A DNA stretch of 38,589 nt from Clostridiales bacterium (GTDB taxonomy: Bacteria > Bacillota > Clostridia > Oscillospirales > Oscillospiraceae), in NCBI GenBank assembly GCA_021202775.1, contig JAJQCJ010000102.1:1-38589 (forward strand), read 5' to 3'. The position numbers and the translations under genes were made by a program. The notes under the pieces were generated by a model. It was not told the origin of the DNA. It saw only the letters and a program-made list of their open reading frames with translations, and made no database searches. Below, in pieces: positions 32,476-38,589 of the stretch; the stretch's first letter is position 1; each line of letters starts with the position of its first letter.

Positions 32476-33411
32476 CTACAGCTTTTCGCAGATGCGGAGC
32501 TTGGCGCTTCTGGCCCGGGGATTCCGGGCCACCTCCTCCGCCGTGGGAAGCAGCGGCTTCTTCGGCATCTGCCGAATCTCCGGCGTCTTCCCGCAGACAC
32601 AGACGGGGAAATCCGGCGGGCAGGTGCAGCCCTGGGCGTGGTTCTGATAGCCGATCTTCACCATCCGATCCTCCAGGCTGTGAAAGGTGATGATGCAGAG
32701 CCGTCCGCCGGGCTTCAACCGGGGAATCACCCGGTCGATCACCGTTTCGATGCAGCTCAGCTCGTCATTGACGGCGATACGGAGGGCCTGGAAGCACCGC
32801 TTGGCCGGGTGCTGCTTCTCCCGCAGGGCCTGGGCGGGCATGGCCGATTTGATGACCTCCACCAATTCAAATGTGGTGTCAATGGGGGCCTGTCCCCGTC
32901 TCCGACAAATCGCCGCGGCAATCTGCCTTGCGTACCGCTCCTCCCCGTAGTGGGAGAAGCACCATTTCAGCTGGGTTTCGTCCCAGGTGTTCACCACCTC
33001 GTGGGCGGTAAGGGCCTGGGTCTGGTCCATCCGCATATCCAGCGGCGCGTCGTGCATATAGGAGAAGCCTCTGGCCGGGTCGTCCAGCTGGGGGGAGGAG
33101 ACCCCCAGGTCCAGCAGCATCCCGTCGATCTGGTCAATGCCCAGCCCGTCCAGGATGTCCGCCACGTCGCCAAAGTTGCCATGCACCAGCGTCACCCGCT
33201 CCAGCCACAGCTCCAGCCGCCGGGGGGCCGCGTCCAGCGCAGCTTGGTCCCGGTCAATGGCAATGAGCCGCCCGGTGGTCAGCCGCCGGACGATCTCCCG
33301 GCTGTGGCCCGCCCGGCCCAGGGTGCCGTCCACATAGACGCCCTCCGGTTTGATTTGCAGCCCCTCGATACATTCGTCCAGCAGGACGGGAACATGAGTC
33401 CTCTCCTCCAT
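32476..33411 (-). CDS. rsmH: 16S rRNA (cytosine(1402)-N(4))-methyltransferase
   Basis: RsmH (MraW) methylates C1402 of 16S rRNA using SAM. Motifs: HVPVLLDECIEGL, the SAM-binding VDGTLGRAGHS, AIDRDQAAL, LLDLGVSSPQLDDPARGFSYM, DMRMDQ, GRLCIITFHSLEDRMVK and a C-terminal NPRARSAKLR. Length 311. GGGAG precedes the ATG. It is second in the dcw cluster after mraZ. Confidence 0.97.
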   Translation of the reverse strand: MEERTHVPVLLDECIEGLQIKPEGVYVDGTLGRAGHSREIVRRLTTGRLIAIDRDQAALDAAPRRLELWLERVTLVHGNFGDVADILDGLGIDQIDGMLLDLGVSSPQLDDPARGFSYMHDAPLDMRMDQTQALTAHEVVNTWDETQLKWCFSHYGEERYARQIAAAICRRRGQAPIDTTFELVEVIKSAMPAQALREKQHPAKRCFQALRIAVNDELSCIETVIDRVIPRLKPGGRLCIITFHSLEDRMVKIGYQNHAQGCTCPPDFPVCVCGKTPEIRQMPKKPLLPTAEEVARNPRARSAKLRICEKL

Positions 33412-33477
33412 GTGAATCTCCCGTTCTCTATCATACTACATTTCGGCAAAAACTCAACCGATTTTTTTCAAAAAAAG

Positions 33478-33927
33478 CTAAAGTCCGCGGGACAACGTTC
33501 TCCGCACGCGGATGGGTTTCAGCGTCACCCTCTGGTGGGCCTGCCAGCTGTCCGCATCCCAGATGTCGGCGGTGCGGTTGTTGCCATTTACCACCACCGC
33601 CTTGGTGATGCCGGCGTACTCCCGCTGCTCCGCCGTCAGGGGGACACGGCCGGAGGAGTCCGGCGTGCACTCCGAGGCGTAGGCGAAAATCATGGCGGCC
33701 TCTGCGGCGGCCTCGTCGTCCTCCTGACACTGGGCGATCTTCTCCTGGAACTGCGCCCAGACCGCCGCCGGGAAGATGGTCAGGTGGGGACGCATCTCCC
33801 CTGCCGGGTCCGCGTCGGCGGTGGCGTTGATGGTGATATAGAACTTATCCCCCAGCTCTTCCGTGAGGCGGGCAGGGATGCACAGCCGGCCTTTTGCATC
33901 CAGATTATGCTCCGACTTGCCGTACAC
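33478..33927 (-). CDS. mraZ: transcriptional regulator MraZ
   Basis: MraZ is a ring-forming AbrB-like protein that binds repeats upstream of its own gene and tunes the dcw cluster. The two half-domains are visible: EHNLDAKGRLCIPARLTEELG (residues about 6-26) and TPDSSGRVPLTAEQREYAGI (about 88-107). Length 149. It starts with GTG at 33927, after GAGGGGCG. Four MraZ-box-like repeats with 10-bp phasing lie between it and its promoter, so autoregulation is very likely. Confidence 0.95.
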   Translation of the reverse strand: MYGKSEHNLDAKGRLCIPARLTEELGDKFYITINATADADPAGEMRPHLTIFPAAVWAQFQEKIAQCQEDDEAAAEAAMIFAYASECTPDSSGRVPLTAEQREYAGITKAVVVNGNNRTADIWDADSWQAHQRVTLKPIRVRRTLSRGL

Positions 33928-33947
33928 CGCCCCTCACCTCTTTGCTC

Positions 33948-33997
33948 TGCCACTTTCTGGACCTGAAGTGCCATTTCATGCTACTTCATGCCACTTT
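33948..33997 (-). promoter_or_regulatory. MraZ box array
   Basis: On the minus strand the motif (A)AAGTGGCA or a one- or two-base variant recurs at 33989-33997, 33979-33986, 33969-33976 and 33948-33956. The first three are spaced exactly 10 bp and the fourth 21 bp away. It is placed just downstream of the -10 box, matching known MraZ operator arrays. Confidence 0.85.
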
Positions 33998-34005
33998 GTT
34001 TTTAT

Positions 34006-34034
34006 AGTATACCCCCTCTCACCTAAAAAAGCAA
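34006..34034 (-). promoter_or_regulatory. sigma-A promoter of the dcw cluster (mraZ)
   Basis: On the minus strand TTGCTT (34029-34034) and TATACT (34006-34011) have a 17-nt spacer. The MraZ boxes begin about 9 nt past the -10. The 375-nt gap 33928-34302 holds this promoter, the boxes and the divergent promoter at 34166. Confidence 0.85.
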
Positions 34035-34165
34035 CCCCCGATTTCCGGTTTCCAGGAAAAAAAGTGAGGGCGGACCGGGGCGGCCGGCGGAATTTTCCTG
34101 ATTTTTCCTCCCGGAGCGCAAAAATGAAGGAATCATTAAATTCTGATGAAATCTCCAAAACCCCC

Positions 34166-34194
34166 TTGTATTGCCGAACTTTTCATGGTATAAC
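34166..34194 (+). promoter_or_regulatory. sigma-A promoter of the GlsB-like gene
   Basis: TTGTAT (34166-34171), a 17-nt spacer and TATAAC (34189-34194), about 109 nt before the ATG. It diverges from the mraZ promoter. Confidence 0.7.
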
Positions 34195-34302
34195 AAAAGT
34201 ACGGGACAGAATCCCCCGCGTTTTGACCGCATACAACACCATCAGACGGCACGCAGCATCCTTCGCCTGCAGTCTGTGTCAGTCAGTAAAGGAGGTTTTC
34301 CT

Positions 34303-34551
34303 ATGTTTTCCCTTATCTCCACGTTGATTCTGGGCCTGCTGGCCGGCTATCTGGCCTGCCGCATCATGGGCCATGGCAGCAGTATGGTGATGAACCTGAT
34401 CGTAGGCGTCATCGGCGTAGGCGTGGGCAGCTTTCTGTTCAGCCTGGTGGGCATCTACGCCTACAGCTGGATTGGTCAGCTGCTGGTGGCCATCGTTGGG
34501 GCCTGCGTGCTGCTGTGGCTGGTGAACTACCTGGCCGGCCATCTCCGCTGA
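34303..34551 (+). CDS. GlsB/YeaQ/YmgE-family small membrane protein
   Basis: An 82-residue protein with three hydrophobic helices (about 3-22, 29-50 and 57-79) and the glycine-rich LGLLAGYLACRIMG and VGVIGVGVGSFLFSLVG motifs of the transglycosylase-associated (GlsB) family, often linked to stress. The biochemical role is unknown. AAAGGAGG sits 7 nt before the ATG at 34303. It is followed by holA after 50 nt and may share its transcript. Confidence 0.88.
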   Translation: MFSLISTLILGLLAGYLACRIMGHGSSMVMNLIVGVIGVGVGSFLFSLVGIYAYSWIGQLLVAIVGACVLLWLVNYLAGHLR

Positions 34552-34601
34552 GGGGTATGATAGGGGAAACAAGGCTGCGTCGCAGCGGATGGGAGGCTGT
34601 C

Positions 34602-35636
34602 ATGGCCGCAAAAAAATCCCCCTCTGACGGGGGGCTGACAAAACTGAAGGCCGCGCTGCGGGCCGGTACCCCCGGCCGCTGCTACCTGTTCTATGGGGAG
34701 GAGACCTACCTGCGGGACTATTACCTCGCAGAGCTGAAAAAGCAGCTGCTGACCCCCGGCCTGGAGGCCTTCAACCTCCACACCTTCCAGGGGAAGGAGC
34801 TGGACGTTCGGGATCTGCAGGACGCCGTGGACGCCTTCCCCATGATGGCGGAGCGCTCCATGGTCATCGTCTACGACTACGACCTCTACGCCAATGAGGA
34901 GCGGCGCACCCGGCTGGAGGGGCTGCTGGGGGACCTGCCGGACTACCTCTGTCTGGTGTTCGTCTACGACCAGACGGAGTACAAAACTGGCGGCAACACC
35001 CGGCTGGGCAAGCTGGTGAAGCAGGCGGCCCTCCCTGTGGAGTTCCGTCCCCAGAGCCAGAGCGACCTGAACGCCTGGATTCGCCGCCGGTTCAAGTCCT
35101 TCGGCAAGGAAATCGACAACCCCACGGCGGAGTATCTGACCTTCCTCTGCGGCGGGCTGATGACCGGCCTGGCCAACGAAATTGAAAAAATCGGCTTCTA
35201 CGCCCCCAGCAAGAACATCACCCGGCAGGACATTGACGCTGTGGCCGACCCTGTGCTGGACGCCCGGGTGTTCCAGATGACCGACGCCATTGCAAACCAG
35301 AACTTCCCTCAGGCGGCGGCGGTGCTGTCCGACCTGTACCAGCTGAACAATGAGCCGATCATGATTCTGGCGGTGCTGGGCAAGCAGCTGCGGCAGCTGT
35401 GGAGCGCCCGGCTCTACCTGGAGCAGCGCAGGAGCCAGGCCGCCCTGGCCCAGCTGTGGGAGATGCGGAGCGACTGGCAGGCCCGGAAGCTGATGGACGC
35501 CGCCCGGCGCTTTGACCTGCCCTGGTGCCGCAGGGCGGTCATTCTGGCGGAGGAGACCGACGTGGCCATGAAGTCCACCGGCCTGAACCCGGAGGAGCTG
35601 CTGGTGGACCTGCTGCTGAAGCTGGCGGTGAACTGA
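34602..35636 (+). CDS. holA: DNA polymerase III subunit delta
   Basis: The delta subunit opens the beta sliding clamp in the clamp loader. The 344-residue protein matches the family: LKAALRAGTPGRCYLFYGEETYLRDYYLAELKK at the N-terminus, FPMMAERSMVIVYDYD, LCLVFVYDQTEYKTGGNTRLGKLVKQ, LCGGLMTGLANEIEKIGFYA, and the C-terminal DVAMKSTGLNPEELLVDLLLKLA. ATG 34602 follows GGGAGG; the frame is open 29 codons earlier, overlapping the GlsB end, but is not delta-like. The next gene starts 1 nt after its stop. Confidence 0.93.
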   Translation: MAAKKSPSDGGLTKLKAALRAGTPGRCYLFYGEETYLRDYYLAELKKQLLTPGLEAFNLHTFQGKELDVRDLQDAVDAFPMMAERSMVIVYDYDLYANEERRTRLEGLLGDLPDYLCLVFVYDQTEYKTGGNTRLGKLVKQAALPVEFRPQSQSDLNAWIRRRFKSFGKEIDNPTAEYLTFLCGGLMTGLANEIEKIGFYAPSKNITRQDIDAVADPVLDARVFQMTDAIANQNFPQAAAVLSDLYQLNNEPIMILAVLGKQLRQLWSARLYLEQRRSQAALAQLWEMRSDWQARKLMDAARRFDLPWCRRAVILAEETDVAMKSTGLNPEELLVDLLLKLAVN

Positions 35637-35637
35637 G

Positions 35638-36252
35638 ATGACCCCGCGGATTCGGCTGAAAGAGGCCATTGTGGTGGAGGGCCGCTATGATAAGAACACC
35701 CTGTCCCAGCTGGTGGACACGCTGATCCTCACCACCGAGGGCTTCCAAATCTTCCACCGGGCCGACCAGGTGCGGCTGCTGCGCCGGGTGGCCAGGGAGC
35801 GGGGGCTCATCCTGCTGACGGACAGCGACGGGGCGGGCTTTGTCATCCGGAACCATTTAAAAGGTATGCTGCCGCCGGAGCAGGTGAAGCACGCCTACAT
35901 CCCCGACCTGTACGGCAAGGAACGCCGGAAGGCCCGCCCCGGCAAGGAGGGCAAGCTGGGGGTGGAGGGCATGACGCCGGAGGTGCTGGAGGAAGCCCTG
36001 CGGCGGGCCGGGGCCACCTTTCTGGAGGAATCGGAGGCCGCCCCCTCCCCTGTCGGCGGCATTACAAAGGCCGACCTCTACCGTCTGGGCCTCACCGGCG
36101 GGCCGGACAGCCGGGCCAAACGGGCCGCCCTGTACCGGGCGCTGGACCTGCCGGAGCATCTCAGCAGCGGCGGGCTGCTCCAGGTGCTGAACACCTTCTA
36201 CACCCTGGAGGAGGTGGAGAAGGCAGTGGAGGAGATTGGCGTCATGCCTTAG
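35638..36252 (+). CDS. rnmV: Toprim/DUF4093 protein, ribonuclease M5-like
   Basis: RNase M5 matures 5S rRNA in Firmicutes. Toprim motifs are present: VVEGRYDKNTL with the catalytic Glu, and LLTDSDGAGFVIRNHL with the DxD pair. The C-terminal part has GLTGGPDSRAKRAALYRALDLPEHLSSGGLLQVLNTF, the DUF4093 signature. Length 204, slightly longer than B. subtilis RnmV. It is coupled to holA by a 1-nt gap. The M5-like name is by family; cleavage of 5S precursor here is inferred. Confidence 0.88.
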   Translation: MTPRIRLKEAIVVEGRYDKNTLSQLVDTLILTTEGFQIFHRADQVRLLRRVARERGLILLTDSDGAGFVIRNHLKGMLPPEQVKHAYIPDLYGKERRKARPGKEGKLGVEGMTPEVLEEALRRAGATFLEESEAAPSPVGGITKADLYRLGLTGGPDSRAKRAALYRALDLPEHLSSGGLLQVLNTFYTLEEVEKAVEEIGVMP

Positions 36253-36320
36253 GCACCCTCGGAATAGCTTCACTGCCTTGTATGCTGTCACATTCTCACA
36301 CGGAAAGGACGGAAGCAACC

Positions 36321-36797
36321 ATGAAAGAAAGAAATCCAATCCGTATCCGCCCCTATGAACAGCCAGATTTTGAACGCCTGTGCCAGATTCATGACTTTGC
36401 CCGAAAAAACGAATTGGCTCTGTCCAAATTGACCGATGCGTTTGTCCCGCTCAACATCGCAGCAGAACGAGAGGGCTTGTTTGAATATCAGCTCTATGTA
36501 GCAGAATATCAGGGCATTGTTGCAGGCTTTGTGGCCTTTACGGAGGACGAATTGGCGTGGCTTTATGTGGATACAACGCTCAGCCGCAGAGGGATCGGCA
36601 GTAGCCTGATGGCGTTCGCGCTAAACAGGATGGTGTCGGACGCAAGCATTGAAGTACTCTCCGGTAATCTACCCGCCATTGCGCTATATACCGGCTTCGG
36701 CTTTGAAATTTGCCAGACGCTGACCGGCGTCATGCCCGGAAACGAGGCTTTTCCCGTCACAGTTCATGTAATGAAACGGTTGCAGTCACTAACATGA
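36321..36797 (+). CDS. GNAT-family N-acetyltransferase
   Basis: A 158-residue acetyl-CoA-dependent acyltransferase fold: IRIRPYEQPDFERLCQIHD at the start, AGFVAFTEDELAWLYVDTTLSRRGIGSSLMAFAL with the R/Q-x-x-G-x-G/A CoA loop (RRGIGS), and NLPAIALYTGFGFEI at the end. The substrate is unknown. ATG 36321 has GGAAG. The gene is visibly poorer in G+C, with more A/T-ending codons than its neighbours, which hints at later acquisition. It ends before a strong bidirectional terminator. Confidence 0.88.
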   Translation: MKERNPIRIRPYEQPDFERLCQIHDFARKNELALSKLTDAFVPLNIAAEREGLFEYQLYVAEYQGIVAGFVAFTEDELAWLYVDTTLSRRGIGSSLMAFALNRMVSDASIEVLSGNLPAIALYTGFGFEICQTLTGVMPGNEAFPVTVHVMKRLQSLT

Positions 36798-36842
36798 CGA
36801 TGGAAGAAACCGTTTTCGTTGGCAGTAGTCTGCCCGCCGCGC

Positions 36843-36889
36843 AAAACAGACGCCGCTCCCCTGCATTGCAGGGAAACGGCGTCTGTTTT
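36843..36889. terminator. bidirectional terminator between GNAT and AstE-like genes
   Basis: AAAACAGACGCCG and CGGCGTCTGTTTT (36843-36855/36877-36889) enclose an inner CCCTGC/GCAGGG stem. TTTTTG follows on the plus strand and TTTTGCG on the minus strand, so it can serve both convergent genes. Confidence 0.9.
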
Positions 36890-36905
36890 TGTTGATCGGA
36901 TGTTG

Positions 36906-37865
36906 TCAGTCCACGTCCGCCGCCGAGAGGCTCCCCTCCTCGTCCGGCAGCAGCTTCACCGCCGCCGTATAGGCGTACACCATCGGCGCGTCGTGCTGGA
37001 AAAACACGGTGCCCGGTTTGGGGGCATGCAGGGTCTCCAGCAGCGTTCCGATGCAGGGGTCATAGATTTGGGCGCAGGGCTGCCCCGCCTCCACATGGCT
37101 GCCGGTGTCCACCAGGCTCCGGTACAGGCCGGACACCTCCGGACGGAGGGGGAACAGCGTCCACCGCTCAATGAGCCGGGCCGGAGGGCAGTCCTCCGCC
37201 GTCCCCCGGAGAATGCCGTTCTTGACCATGAAGCGCTCCATGCTGCGCACCAGCAGCCCGGCGCTGGCGGCGTCAATGCGGTCGGTGGTGGTGGAGTACA
37301 GGCTGTAGGCGTCCGTCTCCCAGATCTGCCAGTTGTAGTTCAGGGTGGTGGTGTCGTAGGGCCGGGGGGTGCGCAGGACGATGTAGGGCAGGCCGAAGTC
37401 CCTGGCCTTGTCCAGATTCTCAAAGCCGGTGCGCATCATCCGCACATGGGGGGAGAAGTTCCCCGGCATATAGTAGGAGGCCAGCTGGATGCCGCTGCGG
37501 TACTGGTTCACCACCTGAAACACCCCCGCTGCAATGCGCTGGGTGGTCTCCCCCAGGTCGTAGCCGGGGAACATCCGGTTGATGTCGGTGTTGTCCGTGG
37601 CCCAGAACCGCTTGCCCACGTTCATGGAGCTGGGGTTCGCAGAGGGGATGACCATGATCTCCACCCCCTCCGCCAACTGCCCTGTCTCCTCCAGCTCTTT
37701 CAGCCGCTGCACCATCCGGGAGGCGATGAAGAGCTGCTGATACTCGTTGCCCCGCATGCTGCCCACGATGCAGAGGGCCTTCTCTCCCTGGCCGAAGAGG
37801 TAGGCCTTCACCCGGAAGTCATCCCGATACAGGGAGGGGATGCTGTAAATCACACGCTCTCTCAT
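36906..37865 (-). CDS. AstE/AspA-family protein lacking the zinc and catalytic residues
   Basis: A 319-residue protein of the succinylglutamate desuccinylase/aspartoacylase family (M14-like): IVGSMRGNEYQQ, MVIPSANPSSMNVGKRFWATDNTDINRMFPG, and a C-terminal beta domain (GSHVEAGQPCAQIYDPCIGTLLETLHAPKPG). The HGNE zinc histidine is Arg38, the DxH histidine is Tyr131, and the catalytic VExG glutamate is replaced (YIVLRTPRP). Only Glu41 of the site remains. The following AstE-like gene (upstream in the operon, overlapping by 4 nt) keeps DIH and VEMG. The two may form an active/pseudoenzyme pair; the substrate is unknown. Confidence 0.82.
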   Translation of the reverse strand: MRERVIYSIPSLYRDDFRVKAYLFGQGEKALCIVGSMRGNEYQQLFIASRMVQRLKELEETGQLAEGVEIMVIPSANPSSMNVGKRFWATDNTDINRMFPGYDLGETTQRIAAGVFQVVNQYRSGIQLASYYMPGNFSPHVRMMRTGFENLDKARDFGLPYIVLRTPRPYDTTTLNYNWQIWETDAYSLYSTTTDRIDAASAGLLVRSMERFMVKNGILRGTAEDCPPARLIERWTLFPLRPEVSGLYRSLVDTGSHVEAGQPCAQIYDPCIGTLLETLHAPKPGTVFFQHDAPMVYAYTAAVKLLPDEEGSLSAADVD

Positions 37866-38589
37866 CGCTTTGCCTCCCGCACCAGAATCCGCCCCATCAG
37901 CGAGCCCTCGTCCACCAGCGGGTACTCCCGGATGGTGAAGAGCAGGCCGCTCTTAGTGGCGTTGACGTACTCCTTCACCTCGCCCCGGAAGGGGTCGAAG
38001 ATATAGCCCACGGACTCCCCCTTTTTCACCCAGGTGCCGTGGGGTTTCGTTTTCAGAAACATCCCGGAGGTGGGGGCGTTCAGGAAGGCCACCTCGTTGG
38101 GGTCGGAGGACACCAGCGGTTCCCGCACCTCCGGCACGGCTCCGTCCCACATCCCAAGGGTGTGCATCAGGTTCACCATGCCGTCGCAGAGCTGACGGCC
38201 GTATGCCTCCGTCAGCCGCATGCCCACCCCCATCTCCACCACCAGGCAGGGGATGCCCCTGCTGTTCATGGAGTGGGCGAAGGTGGACTCCAGCACGGTG
38301 CTGGCCCCATGCACCCAGATGAAGTCCACGTTGGCCTGTTTTGCCAGGGGCACCAGCCGTTCGGCGTGGAGCTCGTTGATGCGGATCTGGGGCAGCTCCG
38401 CCAGATAGATGTTGCTGGCGTGGATGTCCAGCACCAGGTCGGCCCCCGCCATGTCCTCCATGATTTTGGTGGCCACAAACTCCGTCATATCCCCGGAGTC
38501 GCTGCCGGGAAAGGTGCGGTTCATGTCCAGGTCGAAGCCGGGGATGCCCCGGGTAATGGAGTCGATGCCCAGGGGGTTCATGGCGGGGT
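37862..38589 (-). CDS. AstE/AspA-family zinc hydrolase, 5' end beyond the window
   Basis: The first residues visible (PAMNPLGIDSITRG) match the family's internal PAxNP block, so the start and the HGNE motif lie outside. Retained residues: FDLDMNRTFPG, the zinc histidine in LVLDIHASN, and the catalytic Glu in CLVVEMGVGMR. The C-terminal domain (TSGMFLKTKPHGTWVKKGESVGYIFDPF) is complete. Such enzymes hydrolyse N-acyl amino acids or related amides. It overlaps the next gene by ATGA, giving translational coupling. Confidence 0.85.
   Translation of the reverse strand, partial: PAMNPLGIDSITRGIPGFDLDMNRTFPGSDSGDMTEFVATKIMEDMAGADLVLDIHASNIYLAELPQIRINELHAERLVPLAKQANVDFIWVHGASTVLESTFAHSMNSRGIPCLVVEMGVGMRLTEAYGRQLCDGMVNLMHTLGMWDGAVPEVREPLVSSDPNEVAFLNAPTSGMFLKTKPHGTWVKKGESVGYIFDPFRGEVKEYVNATKSGLLFTIREYPLVDEGSLMGRILVREAKR

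Overview
The window looks like chromosomal DNA of a high-GC, endospore-forming clostridial Firmicute, most like the Oscillospiraceae (Flavonifractor / Oscillibacter / Pseudoflavonifractor type). The reasons are the GC-rich coding sequence with strong AGGAGG ribosome sites, an IspH-ribosomal protein S1 fusion, the GerW/DUF2953 and ScpAB-DacF sporulation-era neighbourhood, a PASTA-containing class B PBP, and sharp sigma-A promoters with 17-nt spacers. Genus is inference. No tRNA, rRNA, phage or CRISPR was seen.

Layout: (i) 1-385 is a composite intergenic repeat. (ii) 419-2897 (-): ispD-ispF-coaBC from its own promoter. (iii) 3091-8535 (-): RpiR-type regulator, a frameshifted HI0933-family flavoprotein, cmk, plsC and ispH-rpsA, mostly with 4-nt overlaps, ending at a 12-bp terminator. 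(iv) 8653-13807 (-): site-2 protease, scpA, scpB, DUF2953, gerW-like, dacF, rluB from one promoter with a hairpin-rich leader. (v) 13972-14775 (-): a CbiK-like protein lacking the family's catalytic histidines, behind a structured leader. (vi) 15027-15403: second repeat copy, then metY (+) with a possible leader-peptide attenuator. (vii) 17225-18454 (+): SLC1-type symporter. (viii) 18512-21141 (-): membrane-anchored XRE regulator, orphan LarC2, NUDIX hydrolase. (ix) 21202-33927 (-): a division/cell-wall (dcw) cluster, mraZ-rsmH-ftsL-pbpB-(degenerate murE)-mraY-ftsW-murG-murA-ftsQ-ftsZ, with a 10-bp-phased MraZ box array at its promoter and a separate ftsZ promoter. (x) 34303-36797 (+): GlsB-like membrane protein, holA, RNase M5-like Toprim protein, GNAT. 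(xi) 36906-38589 (-): tandem AstE/AspA-family genes, the second running off the window.

How the genes work together: the dcw block supplies lipid II synthesis (MurA, MraY, MurG), its polymerisation and cross-linking (FtsW, PBP) and the division ring (FtsZ, FtsQ, FtsL). The neighbouring operons supply isoprenoid precursors (IspD, IspF, IspH), CoA, CMP kinase and phospholipid acylation, chromosome condensation (ScpAB) and peptidoglycan trimming (DacF).

Most unusual content: the two copies of the composite repeat (1-385 and 15027-15403) share a hairpin-rich left part with compensatory stem changes, and a ~150-bp right module bounded by CAATTTTATTGTCC-type inverted ends that lies in OPPOSITE orientation in the two copies. 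Other notable items are three apparent pseudoenzymes (CbiK-like, MurE-like, AstE-like) and a perfect internal Shine-Dalgarno before the S1 half of IspH-S1.
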